Positions 51,276-63,500 of a DNA stretch of 64,000 nucleotides are shown in pieces. The DNA is taken from positions 62,001 through 126,000 of the forward strand of contig JASANC010000991.1 in assembly GCA_030248135.1 (NCBI GenBank). The letters run 5' to 3'. The stretch comes from Theristus sp. LFF4_11. Taxonomy: Eukaryota; Nematoda; Chromadorea; Monhysterida; Xyalidae. The translations under genes were made by a program, and so were the position numbers. Each line of letters starts with the position of its first letter. The first letter of the stretch is position 1. A model generated the notes under the pieces. It was not told where the DNA came from. It saw nothing but the letters and a program-made list of their open reading frames with translations, and searched no databases.

Positions 51276-51949
51276 AGCATTTTTCAAGCTTTTGATAAAT
51301 GACAGGGTTTTCGACGATAAATTACTGAATTTAGTCTTCAATCGTGAAATTAGTTTTTTTCATTTTTTGAAAATTAACAAATGACCTACAGTTAGCTATT
51401 CTGAATTCTCGATCTTTAATCAATAAAAAACTTTCATTGACACGTTTTCTTTCAGAAAACGTTAACTTTATTCATGTTGTGCTAACAACAGCACAGCTAA
51501 AATTTGAAGCACAAAAGCAAGTAACAAAAAAAGGAACAACATTTTTTTGTGTCACAGTCTTCTTGATTAAACCACGAAATAATAGAAATTTGACAGCATT
51601 TTGTTGGAATGCAAACGTAAACCATAAAATCGGATAACAAAAATTGAAGTATAAACATAAGATATAAAACATATGAAAAATCAGACATAAACATATACAA
51701 CTGTGTTGTCCAAACCCACATCACAACAGTTTACGCACCGGTGAATGTCAACATATCAGAACCGAAAAACGTGAACGTAAATTTTACAGTCTAAAACAAA
51801 AAAACATCATTATTGTGGCCTGTGCTAGTGGCAGCTGCTGGAGAAAATGAAAATGCGGCATAAAACTCTGGAATGTTATTGCTTTTAAAAATGCATGCAT
51901 GAAACAAAAACACAACAAAACAAAAATCAACACGCCAAAAAAAGAACAA

Positions 51950-53609
51950 TCAAAACGCGCTCGACATCGCGTGCTTGAACGTTCGCCTCCTGAACTCCGT
52001 GTTGTCCATCATGACGTCCTCCGGTCGCAGCTCCGGCTCCCGGGCGCTCAGATTCAAATGACCGCCCGTCGTCGTCGCCGTCGTCACCGCCGCCGCTTCC
52101 ATGTAGGCGCCGGTGGCGAAGTCGCGCGGCCGTAAACTGTCCAGATACTGCAGCATTCGGTGCAAGTGGTAATACTCGGCGAGTCGACACAAATAGCAGA
52201 GCACTTGCAGATCGGGCGCACACAATTCGCCCAGTTCCGTGCAGGCGGCCGAGCCGGCGACGCCCCGTTTCAGGATGTTCATGAACAACTTGAACGCGGC
52301 GACGTACTGCTGTTTGTCGAGACCACGCACGTCCGCCTTCTTCTCGGGAATGACGATCGCTTGCTCTTTGGTCAGACCGGCGCGCGTCTCGAGATGACTG
52401 TGCACCATCTGGAATGGAAATGAAACCGGGATTCGGTAAACTTGAGCTCGGCGCTGGCTGATTGAATGCACAAGCACCAGAGACCAGAATTTCAGTTAGG
52501 CTTACCTATTCGCTTCATTTTTCAAGTGAAGTGATCAACCAAACTGACAGTCCGGTTTGCTGTGCCTGATAAGCGCATGCTTTCAGCACCAATGAGATCA
52601 TTTCGGTCGAACACGTTCAAAACTAGGCTATTCACTCGTTCGAAACAGTCAATCAAATTAAGCCGCATTCATGAAGCAGTATCACGTGACGCATAGCTAC
52701 GCGTCACTAAATGCTGCTTCATGAATGAACCTCAACACTCGAACAAATAAGAAAACCGTGCAGCAGGAACATCATCCACAGCTGACCTGCATAAAATACG
52801 ACTTTCGCTCGACGACCCTCTGCAGACTGCCGTATCGAACGCAGCCCCACTGGTCGCAGTCGCGCATCTTGAACCAAACCACCTGCTCAATGTGCACGTT
52901 GCCGGGCATCGGGATCGGACCGTCGATCATCGACTTCAGACCGTTCAGACGATAGAACAACGCTTCCTGACAAGAAACGAGCATTTTTTTCTTAGACCTG
53001 GTAGCTGCCGCCCGTTCAGAGGGGAAGAAATACTCTGAACTCAAAATCCAAGTTGTGATAAAAGAAACATATTCATCACAGGATCCGAAAACCAAACGCA
53101 AACCCGCTCACTTGTCTGAGTCGGCGCAACGTGAACTCGTCCTCCGGCAGCACCATCTGTTCGCCGTGACGGAGATACTCCAGCACGTGCTCGAACATGG
53201 CCGCGTTACGATCAATGAACACCTCGCCGTTCAAGTAGCGTTTCCATTCGCGGTCGAGCATCTCGACGAAATACGACTGCGGCTCACGACGCAGCGTTTG
53301 CTCGGTGGTCTTTGAAATGAAGTTAAAACTTTTTATCGAAAGTCGAATGTAGTTTTTTTGTTACTGCTATGCTTTTCGATTGATGAAATCTAATCGGTGA
53401 ACTCTATTTTGACAGTAAAGGTAAGAAAATACCTGGTACACAACCCCGCCGACATTGATTCGAATTGGAGGCGTAAGAATGGGATTCGACGGTTTCGGCG
53501 GTTGTGGGATGTCGTCGCGCTCTGGGAACCACAGCATTTTCTCAATATTGTGCTTGACATACAGTCGATTCGTCGAGTCAGATTTTGATGGTGTCAACAG
53601 CCGTAAAGT
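51950..53609 (-). CDS. KCTD-like BTB/POZ (T1) domain protein, 5' end not resolved
   Basis: Four exons, 53433-53609, 53112-53309, 52787-52966 and 51950-52408, join in phase to 338 codons ending in a stop. The BTB/T1 fold starts in the first exon (PPIRINVGGVVYQ). It continues with TTEQTLRREPQSYF, NGEVFIDRNAAMFEHVLEYL and LPEDEFTLRRLRQEALFYRL, which match the RINVGG, DR....F..IL.YLR and EA.FY.L signatures of the family. The C-terminal region (RPRDFATG, then RRRTFKHAMSSAF at the end) is not recognised. KCTD proteins usually oligomerise and often bind Cullin-3; that role here is inference. An acceptor at 53610 precedes the first exon listed, so an upstream exon with the start codon is missing. Confidence 0.85.
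52662..52735. mobile_element. Foldback element, copy 5
   Basis: GCCGCATTCATGAAGCAGTA ... CTACGCGTCACTAAATGCTG CTTCATGAATG. Hairpin in the KCTD-like gene intron 52409-52786. Confidence 0.85.
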
Positions 53610-55357
53610 CTGAGAGGCCGCAAAAGACGAAAAATTAAAAAATATGAAAAGCCAACTCTGAAAAAACCATTTGCACCGTGATAGTTTTTCCCGAAAAACG
53701 AAAATCAAACGCACGCACGAACTGAGAGACAAAAGCAAACATACAGACCGGTCGATTAACCGAAATGACGCGCGCGGCGTGCGAAACTAAACAGCAGCAG
53801 CCAGACGAATTATGCGCTGCGTCAAACTAATCGAAACTAACTGCACCACACTACTCGCACTCCGTGGTTCCCGTGCTTTAGGGCAAGCTTATTTCGTCCA
53901 TGTTTAGAAACTCCATGCTCAACCGAACTAAATGCCATGGATGCAACTTATTGATCCCAAAACATACATAAAAACCGCATGCAACTGCGGAAAGCTTGGC
54001 ACATACACGGCTCTCAAGGGAGGCTGATGTGCTGTGCTCTCTGTTGATAGTAACAGCAAACAATTCAGTTAAAACTTGTACGTTGGCGCAATAAACTTTT
54101 ACGATGGTGATATGCACAAGTAGCAACATGTTAACTCAATAATGAATGGCTTAGTTTTAGAAAACAGAAGAAGCCAGAAGCTTGTATCGGAACCTGGTTG
54201 CAAGAGAGATTGATTTGCCGACGAAACCGCAAGTTGCGCATCGTGTAAGAAACGCAATTTCCGACCACATTTGGTAGTTGATTGCTAGCTGTAGGGTTAC
54301 ACTTGACTGAAACTCTCGGCAAGGGCATGCATGAAAAAAACACACTGCATTTCTCATTCAAAAGTAGAAAGAACTTCAATAAATAAACAACAAGTGAAGA
54401 CCATATTAGCCTCCACGGATACTCCACTAGTCAACACACTTGCTTGACGCAACGCACTGACAAAAAAAAAACACATTTTTTTCAGATGCAGCAGCGAAAA
54501 GACGGACAGCGCGGTTCGGAATAGAATTTCGGCTGACAGGCATGTGCGGTTCTCTAACGTCATTTGAAGCGCTGCACTATGGGGGCGGGGCGCCATGGTT
54601 GCCATGTATATCGCAGTGCGTCAGTCACTTACCGGCGTCTTTCGCGTGCATTTTCTTGTTGTTGAATCGATAAAATTGATCTTACGTCACACACTCGCAC
54701 ATGCCACAAACACACGGACACACATATCGTGCGCTTTTCTTGCAGCAGAAAAAATGCCCAAGGAGACACGACGACGACGCAAAATGCTTTGCCACGAGCT
54801 GCTGGCAGCCAGTTTAGGAAGTCGCTTCGTTCTTGGCTTCAAGCCGCTTGCCAGTTGAAACTGAATACGGCTGGAAAGACAATGACAGTGAGTTCGTGCG
54901 TATGCTTCCGCGCCATGTGAAACGTGTCATTCAGTTCGGTTTCGTTATTCGGTTCATGTGAAACAAAGAATTGAGAACTGTTACGGTGTTTGCAACGGCC
55001 GCTTCTGGTTCTTGGATGGTTGGAATTTCAACAATGGACCAGATTTTTTATCGAATTGAGTGACAGCTCAACAAAACGAACGTTAGTTACACAAACAAAA
55101 AAACAGCACAAAATTCCAGAGAACGGAATAATAATTACATGTTCACATCATGAAACAAAATGGAAGACAAAAAAACCACCAACGCGTTGTTTTAAATTTC
55201 AAACTGTTTCTCTCTTTTGAAACCAAAGCTAAAACTTAAACTAACAACCGTGACCCGTTATTGTACTGTTCTTGACGGTTAAGCAACGATATCACCGTCA
55301 TAGCAAATACATTTTTGTACACAAAATATCGAAAGAAACTGCAAATCACATCAACGT
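53610..55357. other. Interval upstream of the KCTD-like gene
   Basis: Must contain the missing 5' exon(s) of the KCTD-like gene, but I cannot identify them. A minus-strand open frame beginning at 54605 (MATMAPRPHSAAL...) is one candidate without a supporting donor. Otherwise I see nothing. Confidence 0.35.
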
Positions 55358-57696
55358 TCAAACGTTTGTCGACAGTTCCACCCTGGCCGAATCGACCTGT
55401 GGCAAACTGCTTTGCGACGATTTCGGGTCTCGCTTTGGACTGACACTCTCCGGTCGAATATACCTGAGGAAATCAAGCAAGAAATTTATAAATCGGGAGT
55501 CTTCAAGGAAAAGTTGAAGTTGAAGTTGAAAAGGAAGCACAAATATTGGTTGCTTGCTTACAACAGTTCAGATTATTTTTTAGTACACCACAGTCACGCA
55601 AAAGCAAAACAAATAAACTTCAAAAGTAAATCCCAACTCTCAACAGAAACGAAACGAGCCTCGGACCTGCACAAATGAAAGTGAAAAGAAACTGCCGTGT
55701 TTCTGTCATTTTTAATTTTCGGGTCAGGCCCTGGTTTCGGGCTTCCTTTCGGACTGCTTTTCTTTGCACATATGCTGATTTACAGTTCCAATCCGGGTAT
55801 GATAAAGATTGGTTCAACCGTTTGTCCCGAATTTTATCAAACAACCATAAAACAGAAAAAAGCGCGCAACCCCACCGACCTGCTGTAGCCCATCGCAGAG
55901 AGATCGAGAATATCGAGTTTCATCAGTTTCCACACCGGATTCTCGCCCAGTCGCAGAAAGTACAGGTCCTCGTCCATCTGGTCCATATAGCGGAGCCAGT
56001 TCTTGCGCTGCAAATGGGCACAGATCAACACCAGCAGAATGCCGAGGCCGAGGAATATCCAGCCGGCGACGCGCATGGTCGGGTGGTGATTGTTGTTCTC
56101 GGTGCAGAGCACGATGACGCCGGTGAGCACGACGAGCATACTGACGCAGAGCAGACCGGCCACCGTCACCACGGTCGTCCGAGACGCCGGCCCCTTGTTC
56201 GGAGCCTTCTGCTTCTCGGAGGCCATGTCCACCTGAATGGTGCTTCTGACGGGGTTGTGTGTTTTGATTTTGACTGGATAAATCTCGCGAGAAATGTTGT
56301 TGAAGATGTTGGATGGACAGTGAAAAACGGGAAAATATACAAGATAGTGCACTAGGTTATTACAACACCAATGTTCCATAATTGCACGCTGCGAAATGCA
56401 CATATTTTCAATTCAGACTGGGAGTTTATATGTAAACTGGTGAACTAAAGAGCAGTTGCAGCACCTCAACAATGCTCCAAAAGCTGTTTTAACTCAGTGA
56501 AACAGCGTGTCTTTTGGTGGAAATTTCTTTCGCTCAGCACAAAAAAACACGTTCAGACCTGGCCGGAAGCCGTGCTCTGGCCGCGCAATAAATAATTCAC
56601 AAATAAAGAGTGAATAGCAGAAACGCACACGAGTGGAGATACAAGAGACGGGATAAAAAAACGCGTGCGGTTTTGTTCGATGCACACGGGCGTGTGTACA
56701 CGTTTGAACGTTCAAAACGCACATACATGGCCGTCGCGGTGGCAATATGCAAAAATTGATTTTCTCGTTTGAAACCAAACGCACATACTAGACGCTAGAC
56801 TAACGCTAGACTGAAAAACGCACTCTTCAGCCAGCCGCGAGCGGAACACAACGCTGTGCTGCACTACTAAACATCAAACACAGCGATACTTTTGAGTAAA
56901 ACGAAAACTCAACCGATCTCGCTTCGCTTAACGCTACTAATCCTCGCTCCACTGCCATAGCGAACGCAAAAAAACTCCGGAGTGCACGAGTAAACAAGTT
57001 AGCTGGGCTAATAAAAAGCAGACTAGCATAGGTCACAAGCCTGTTGACTGGTTGGCCGCACTGAACTGCGCGCGGCGTTTGCTTGTGCTTACAATCAGCT
57101 ATCTCAAACTAATTGAATTTCAAATGAACTGGTCGGTTAAAAAAACCGTCAGGAACGCCATTCACGGGTACTTACTTATTTCCAATACAGGCTATATTCA
57201 CCAGTAAAGAAGCACCCACAACAAACTTCAAAACAACATGCCGAACCCTATAACATATCCAACCAGCTGATTGGTTGTTGCAGACCAACGTCCGACGCCT
57301 CACAGCAATTCAGATGCACAGAATGCACGATGCATGCATCACGTGACCACCAGCCAATCAGCTGGTTGGATATGGTATTGTGTTAGACTGCACGAAAACC
57401 TCCACCACTCCGCCCACTCTCACCTTGATCCGTCGAAAGCTGTCCCGTTTCTCGAACGATCCAGTGCGCGGCACCACCGTCACATTTCCAACGGGACTTC
57501 TGGCGCGAGTGCCGGCTGACGACACGTTAGAGGCGATCGATAGGGTCGAGGGGCGGGTCGAGGCGGCCCCGGTGGAGTCGGGCGGCTCCGGCGACGGTGA
57601 ACAGCTGACTCTGGAAATTGGAGGCTCCGCTAGAGAGTGCGAAGGCCGCGAGACGTCGCGCACACCCGAATGCTCAGGGTTAGGGGTGTCGCTCAT
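55358..57696 (-). CDS. Two-transmembrane protein with Ser/Pro-rich N-terminus (243 residues)
   Basis: Three exons, 57424-57696, 55880-56232 and 55358-55463, join in phase to 243 codons plus stop. The N-terminal ~90 residues are Ser/Pro-rich, start MSDTPNPEHSG and end in a basic patch (SFEKRDSFRRIK). Exon 2 holds two membrane segments, VVTVAGLLCVSMLVVLTGVI and VAGWIFLGLGILLVLICAHL, separated by a short polar loop. A basic stop-transfer (QRKNWLR) follows. The cytosolic tail contains ENPVWKLMKLDILDL and ends in VDSARVELSTNV. Both termini are predicted cytosolic. The architecture recalls the small vertebrate membrane protein PIRT, but sequence similarity is too weak to name it. The 5.2-57.4 kb intron ends close to a MITE at 57245-57393. 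Confidence 0.75.
57245..57393. mobile_element. MITE copy with GTGCAGTCTAAC end
   Basis: Right end TTGTGTTAGACTGCAC is the same terminus as in 6829-6980. Both arms contain the CCAACCAGCTGATTGGTTG / CCAATCAGCTGGTTGG motif around a GATGCATGCATC core. The left terminus is truncated. It sits 31 bp beyond the donor of exon 57424-57696. Confidence 0.8.
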
Positions 57697-58587
57697 GATT
57701 GTTCGGTTATTTTGGAGTCCGGTTGAGATGTTGGTCTGAAAAGCGGCAATGAAAACTGTGAAACACACAGAACACATGCGATGTATCAGAAAAAAATTGA
57801 AAACCAAACAGATCCGTTTCAACAGCAACACAAGTATTGCATCAATTTTGTTTGCATGGCTAAATTTGGGCAAACAACTTTCTATGGTCATATGATTGAA
57901 AAAAACGTTTGCCTGAAAACTGATAGCAACAAGCAGAACGTAGTAAGAGCACACACACACAAATCGCAAAAACTGACAACATTCATTGTAAAGTTGAAAT
58001 ATGAATTGGCTTTTGTGCGTGCACATTTGCACAGAAATAAACTAAACCATAAACTGAAAGCCAACCAAAAGGGTTGCACAGAGAAGACCGGTTTTTCGCA
58101 ATAAAATTTGCTTCCCGGCACGCAGCAGATGTTAGATGTTCTCAGAGAACATTGAGCGAAACAACGTCTTTCTCGCCACAAATGTCTCGCACTGCACCGA
58201 AGTGCAATCAATGACCGCTCTGATGTATGGAGTAGAATTTTATTATTTTTTTCGCTGTGTCAATTTTAGTAAAACCGTCCAAACACATAGTAAAATCATT
58301 TAAAAAATTCCTGAAAATACAAACTTGCACAAAACAAACTGGATACAGGATATATCTAGCATATGTGATGACAGCCAAGGATCAAACAGAAATACCGATT
58401 TGGAAAAGCATGCAAGACCAGCCCAACAATAACAAAGAAGCTGGCCACCAGAAAAACAAAGTGAGAAACCCCCCAAAAATAGTTGGAAGAACTCGAACAA
58501 AACACACACTGGGAAAAGTCACACGATCTGAGCTTCTTGGTGAGTTTCTTGGTTTGACAGTTTTCGTCGGTTAGTTACAAACCAGTT

Positions 58588-58672
58588 CCGCGTCTAGCAT
58601 GCAACTGTTTACATCTCCATGTGCGCATTGAGTCGCAGAACCAAAAATGAAAGATAAGAATAAAAATAATAT
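58588..58672 (+). repeat. Dispersed repeat R, copy 7 (partial)
   Basis: CGCGTCTAGCATGCAACTGT ... GCATTGAGTCGCAGAACCAA AAATGAAAGATAAGA, just downstream (minus sense) of the PGPI stop codon. Confidence 0.6.
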
Positions 58673-58693
58673 CTACAAATTCCGAAAGCTCCA

Positions 58694-60505
58694 TCACGAG
58701 ATCTGCTCGAGCGCCCCAAGAATCACGTCACGCACAATGTTCGTTAGCACGCTCAAAGTGACGCCGATTTGCTCGTTTACCACTGGAATGTGCACGAAAA
58801 GCGATCGATCACGTTCAATCGTTAATGAAAGACCGTAGATGAACCCGCAGAGGTATCTGGAACACACACACAACATGACACTTTAGAAACGAAACAGAAC
58901 TATACGACAACAAAAACCTAAACACAAAGAACAAGTTGGCCTTGCCGTTGTTGTCGTTGGAATTTTAAGCAATGTTTTTAGCCAGGGCTAACCCGGAGAA
59001 GCGTACAGAACGCCATGGAGTTGGAGGGCGCCCATCGAGTTTTCTCTGCTATTAGCAGCCTATACACCCCTCGGCGGGGTTCGATTATTTGATGTTTTGT
59101 TGGTTCGCCGACTCAAAGCGTGACAGACAGAAGATTCAGGATCATCCGTGAAGCAGGTAATTAGTGACGCGCAGGCATGGGTATGCGTGACTGAATACTG
59201 CTTCATGGATGCCGCTTTAGTTTCATGGTTGATGCGGTGATAAAAAAACCAAACTGACTCTGTCTATTTCAGCGATAGGGACACGAGCACAGCTGTCAAG
59301 CGTGAAACAGACAACACTACTGCAGAACTCAACAAGAAAAAAACTCCCAAAAAAACTGAACCAACGAACCTGCCCGGGTCCACCGATTTGCACACGAGCA
59401 CCGAGCGGTCTCGTGAATCGCCGTGTTGTGCGTTGACGAACTGCACGATTCGTTCGACGTCCAATCCACTGACGACCACCTTGTCGACACGAGCGTCGTG
59501 TGTGACGCAGTTGCCGAGTGGCACTGTGCCTGAAGTGCAACAAATGGTGAACTGGTGAGTTCGCAGGTTGACTGCTGTTGAATTAATGATTGCTGATTGA
59601 CTGCAGTTTAGGGCAACGTAGCCAACTGCGGTTGGTTTGTAATCGTGCATTACTTTGTACATATTGTCCATGCACTTCAGTGCTGAATAAAACTGAACTG
59701 AACTGAAATGTATTTGAATCAATCGAGCTTCATTGGTTGCATTCTGTTGGAATCAAGAAGCAAAAAAGCCAAAGCGAACCATGCAAGGATTACAAATTTA
59801 GCCAAGCAGGTATTTCGTGTGAACAAAGTCAACACTTGAAGCAAGAAGTCCAACACAACAAACAACGCAGACCGTTGACATCCTTTCGACAGTATCCTCT
59901 GTTGAACGTCTGTTGTTCAACGTGCACTCGATTTGATACGCCGCCGTGGACGCCAAGGTGAACGACCAGCTGGAAAATGTTTTTTTGGGAAATGTAAAAA
60001 AAAATTCAGAGATAAAAAGACAAGGACAAATCAAAAAAATGGGCAGCTCAGAAGAAACGCTGGCGCAACTTTCACGCACTGACTGGCTGCGTGAAGAATG
60101 CTGGACACGCACATTAGCATTGAGTGCGCTTTTCACTCCAACAGCTCCCACACAGCGTCCGCACCCGACCGAGCCCGCTCGATCGGCCAAATTGCGTCAC
60201 TGCCTTTCCCACCTATGGGCGATGAACGAGAACAACAGTGCGCTTTTCAAAAAAAGGCCAACATACAGCAAAAATGAACTGACGTGCGGTTTCAGTTGCT
60301 GCCACAGGCGGGGCACTCGCTCGAGCACGTCATCGTAGGCGACCGCGAAATGCTCGACGACCAGCTCCACATTGTGCTGCTCATTCCAGCGATGCTGCGA
60401 GTTGTTTCGCAGTTCTTCGCACACTTGCTGCGTGGGATTCACGTCGAACGACGCAAACGGTCCGAATGACGTCAAAAGAACCGTTCGTTTCGCAGTTTCA
60501 GACAT
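58694..60505 (-). CDS. PGPEP1: Pyroglutamyl-peptidase I (peptidase C15)
   Basis: Cytosolic cysteine peptidase removing N-terminal pyroglutamate from peptides. Four exons, 60284-60505, 59873-59969, 59370-59529 and 58694-58856, join in phase to 213 residues, close to the usual ~209. The N-terminus has the family motif TSFGPFASFDVNPT. Exon 2 begins LVVHLGVHGG and contains NRGYCRKDVN, matching the VVHVGVSG...NxGY block. The junction of exons 3 and 4 creates PGRYLCGFIY with the catalytic cysteine. SLFVHIP in the last exon carries the catalytic histidine. The candidate catalytic glutamate lies in a less conserved region and I did not place it with certainty. The third intron (58857-59369) carries both a SINE and a foldback element. 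Confidence 0.92.
58938..59086 (-). mobile_element. tRNA-derived SINE, copy 7 (5'-truncated)
   Basis: Starts with TTGTTGTCGTTGG (degraded CAA tail on the complement), then TTTTTAGCCAGGGCTAACCC, GGGCGCCCATCGAGTTTTCT and the B-box complement CCTCGGCGGGGTTCGAT. The A-box part is missing. It lies in PGPI intron 3. Confidence 0.8.
59138..59219. mobile_element. Foldback element, copy 6
   Basis: CATCCGTGAAGCAGGTAATT ... GCGTGACTGAATACTGCTTC ATGGATGCCGC, a more diverged hairpin of the same family. It lies 50 bp beyond the SINE in the same PGPI intron. Confidence 0.75.
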
Positions 60506-63500
60506 TTATGGGTCGTTGAGTGAGCGTAATGTTCCAGTAAATCTTGAAAAGCAGATCAGCGAGCGTAGAAAACGTTTTGCGCCCAATGAAATCAATCGCA
60601 CACCATTGTGCTCTTTGTCTGTGTCGCCTCGTGGAAAATAAAAACAGAGAAACAAATATAAAACAGGCAATCAGCTTGTTTGCGTGGTTAAGTCAACAAA
60701 CCCGTCAAAACTGTGTTGATCACATGATGGTCAACTCGGCCGCATGTTGTTGCACGTCATTTTGGGCCGGGTCAGCAATGTTTACCCGATGTGAAATAAG
60801 TTTACTCCCTGCGTGTGGGCGCACTTCTATCAAATATTGTCTTTTAAAAAAATCACAGAACTTTAAGGAAAAGTAGTGCTTCAGTGGCTGTTCAACCAGC
60901 GCGTGTAACTGGAAATGATTTCGTATATCAACATTCTGTTTTCAATCTTTTATTCATTTGGAATCACCAACAAATAACTCCAATAATCGTAATCGATAAT
61001 AATTACATTACATCCCGCTATCGTGCTTTGAAAAAAACAACAATAAAAGACTGCATTGTTTTTCACACAAAAAAACAAACAAAAAATTGGAAGAATTCTG
61101 CTCAGTAGGTATTTATAATTTTGCAAGTTGACTAGCCACAAAATTTAAAATTATAAATCAATATTAAAATTCCTTGAATTAAAAAAAGCAAAACTCAATA
61201 ATTGCATATCAAATACTCAGCGTAATGGAATAAACGGTAAGTAGTTGTTCTTCGGTTTTCAATTTTTTCTTTACCAGTTCTCAATCGTTCAAAATGGTTA
61301 ATGAATGCCCATAAAAACAAACTTCCGTGTTTTCAAATCGATCACACATCATAAACGAAACAAAACAGAACTGGCAAAATAAAAAACAAAACAAAAAATA
61401 CCACGATAGTTGCCTGTACAACAAACAATCGTCAGTTTTGTCGAAACGTAATCGAAAGCTAAAAAAATCAATCAAGATATAAACAAACAGCTACTAAGGC
61501 GCACAGTTTGAAATCGTAACGACAACTTTTTTGTACAACGGTAACGTTCAAGCTATCCAAGAAACAATATAAAACGTGTAAAAAATAACAGAATTTTTTA
61601 CAAAAAATTCAACCACAAATACTCTCTATTCCAGGTCCCAGCCAACAGCAAACCACTATTGTCCATCAACTGGTTTTGCTTACTCATGCAATACGATTTT
61701 CTTGTCACAAAACTGAACAATTCTATAATTTAGTGAAGGAAGCGATAACTAATAAAAAAAAAATAAAAATACATACCGCCAAAAAACCCTGCCAGTCCCT
61801 GTGCGGCGACCAAAAGTTTTCCGACCAGGCCAAACGGAACCCAGTGCAGACAAACAGGCATTTGTGTCAGAAGCATCTCAACGCATCCATCTATCGCTCA
61901 AATAATATATCTATCCGCAAATGTACGAATGTAGGTAATATAACGGACATTCGAGTGTGCGGTGCTTGGTGTGATCTCGCTAAATCATTTGATCAACAAG
62001 CCGTGAGTGATCTTTGAACCGTTCACTTTTTCACCAAAAAAACAACTACGAAATCACTTAAATTTACCATTCTCTCCATTTAACTGAGTTTGGTCGACCA
62101 CGAGTTCGTGTTGGCCAGACCGATATCCGAGAACAGCAAGAAATATAAACAGTTCGAAAGCACTCCTCCAACAGCTATCGTGTCCTCACAGACCCAATAG
62201 CGAACCAGCACCAATAGCGAACTGCTGTGTTCGACACCAGAAAGACCAGCCGAGAAAAACGAGCTGCCCGCATCAGCAACAAGTAAGCAACAACCATTTA
62301 TGCATACTGAAGCAGACGGCAGTCATCATCACACGACCGCTGCTATGGCACGCAACCATTCCACTTACTACACACGTTCGTTTATTGCTCTGTTGGGTCT
62401 TGTTGGTCTCCTTTTTATAAGGTTCGTCTCACGTCTCAACAGGCTCACCGTTGAAAGCAGCGTTTGGGAACAAAATACCACAACCACACTATCAATCAAC
62501 TAACTGGTATTCAGTTGTCAGCGGATGTTCGATGAAGTAAAAAAATAACAAGTTTTTCGGACCGATGTGCGAATGAATACTGACATGAATGATGACTGGA
62601 GTTGGAAAGTGAAATACATTGTGCTATTCAAATGGAAATGTCAACTCCCACTTCTTTTATGTCACATCAAATTTACCGCGTTCATTCTCCATGTGGATGA
62701 CACCAGCGCGACAGCACCCTTCTAATGCGCTTCAGTTCACATTTATGCTTGAAACCGTGGACATGCAAAACAGTAAAGTGATTATGATAACAGTAAAGGA
62801 CGGTGTGACTCTGCGTCTCCGAAATTCTTCTCAAACCGAATGCAGGATCATACTTTTACACAATAACAGTGCCACGACAAAAAAGGCTCACAATTACGTT
62901 GTACTGTCTATCCATCACGCTGCAAACAACAAACGAAACCGACTTTATAGTCCCCGATAAGCAACTACACAATTCAAAGATTCGACCGCTGCCACTTTCA
63001 ATAGCCGGTCCCCATCGTCGAAAAAACCGACAGGACTTCCGCCAGTCCAGGGCATTATCATCACGAATAATATCGGCCAGACTAGATAAGCAACAACAAG
63101 CCGAAGAGGAAGAAGAAGAACACGAATTAGACCGGACGAGCAACGGAGTTTCTTTCCGACAGCTTCAGCCGAAAAAAAAACCACTACGCACCAACACTGT
63201 GCCGCATCCCACCGGAATAGCGGCGCCTAATGCCGACAGAAGTAAACGAAAACGAGCACGAAAGTGAGCGAGAGTAAAAGCAGCGCAGTCGAAGCGCGAA
63301 ATATGTCGCAATGTGACTGCTGCGCCCGAGATCAAGAGCACGAGTGCTAGTCCGTTATCCAGAGGATACTTTGGAGCCGCCAGCCAAAAATGGCACACAC
63401 GCCACGCATTCACGCTCCGTCAAGCCTCAAAAACTCGTGCACATGCACGTTTTCGTCGCCAAACGCACACAAGTGTACGAGCCAACCAAACACGACACCG

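Larger units (their letters stand above)
48615..51949. other. Intergenic region dominated by a large inverted repeat
   Basis: No supported coding exon between the coiled-coil gene start and the KCTD-like gene stop. It contains the 1.3-kb inverted repeat (49290-50612) and a tRNA-like stretch near 51195-51275. Confidence 0.5.

Noticed and set aside
54354..54605. MATMAPRPHSAAL... as first exon of the KCTD-like gene
   Set aside because: A good start context on the minus strand, but no convincing donor that would join in phase to the acceptor at 53610.
62945..63413. Overlapping frames: minus-strand hydrophobic (LPLRLVVAYLVWPILF, faintly like lysophospholipid acyltransferase N-termini) and plus-strand acidic/basic
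   Set aside because: No downstream acyltransferase HX4D block or consistent splice sites on the minus strand; the plus-strand frame also lacks support. Left unannotated.
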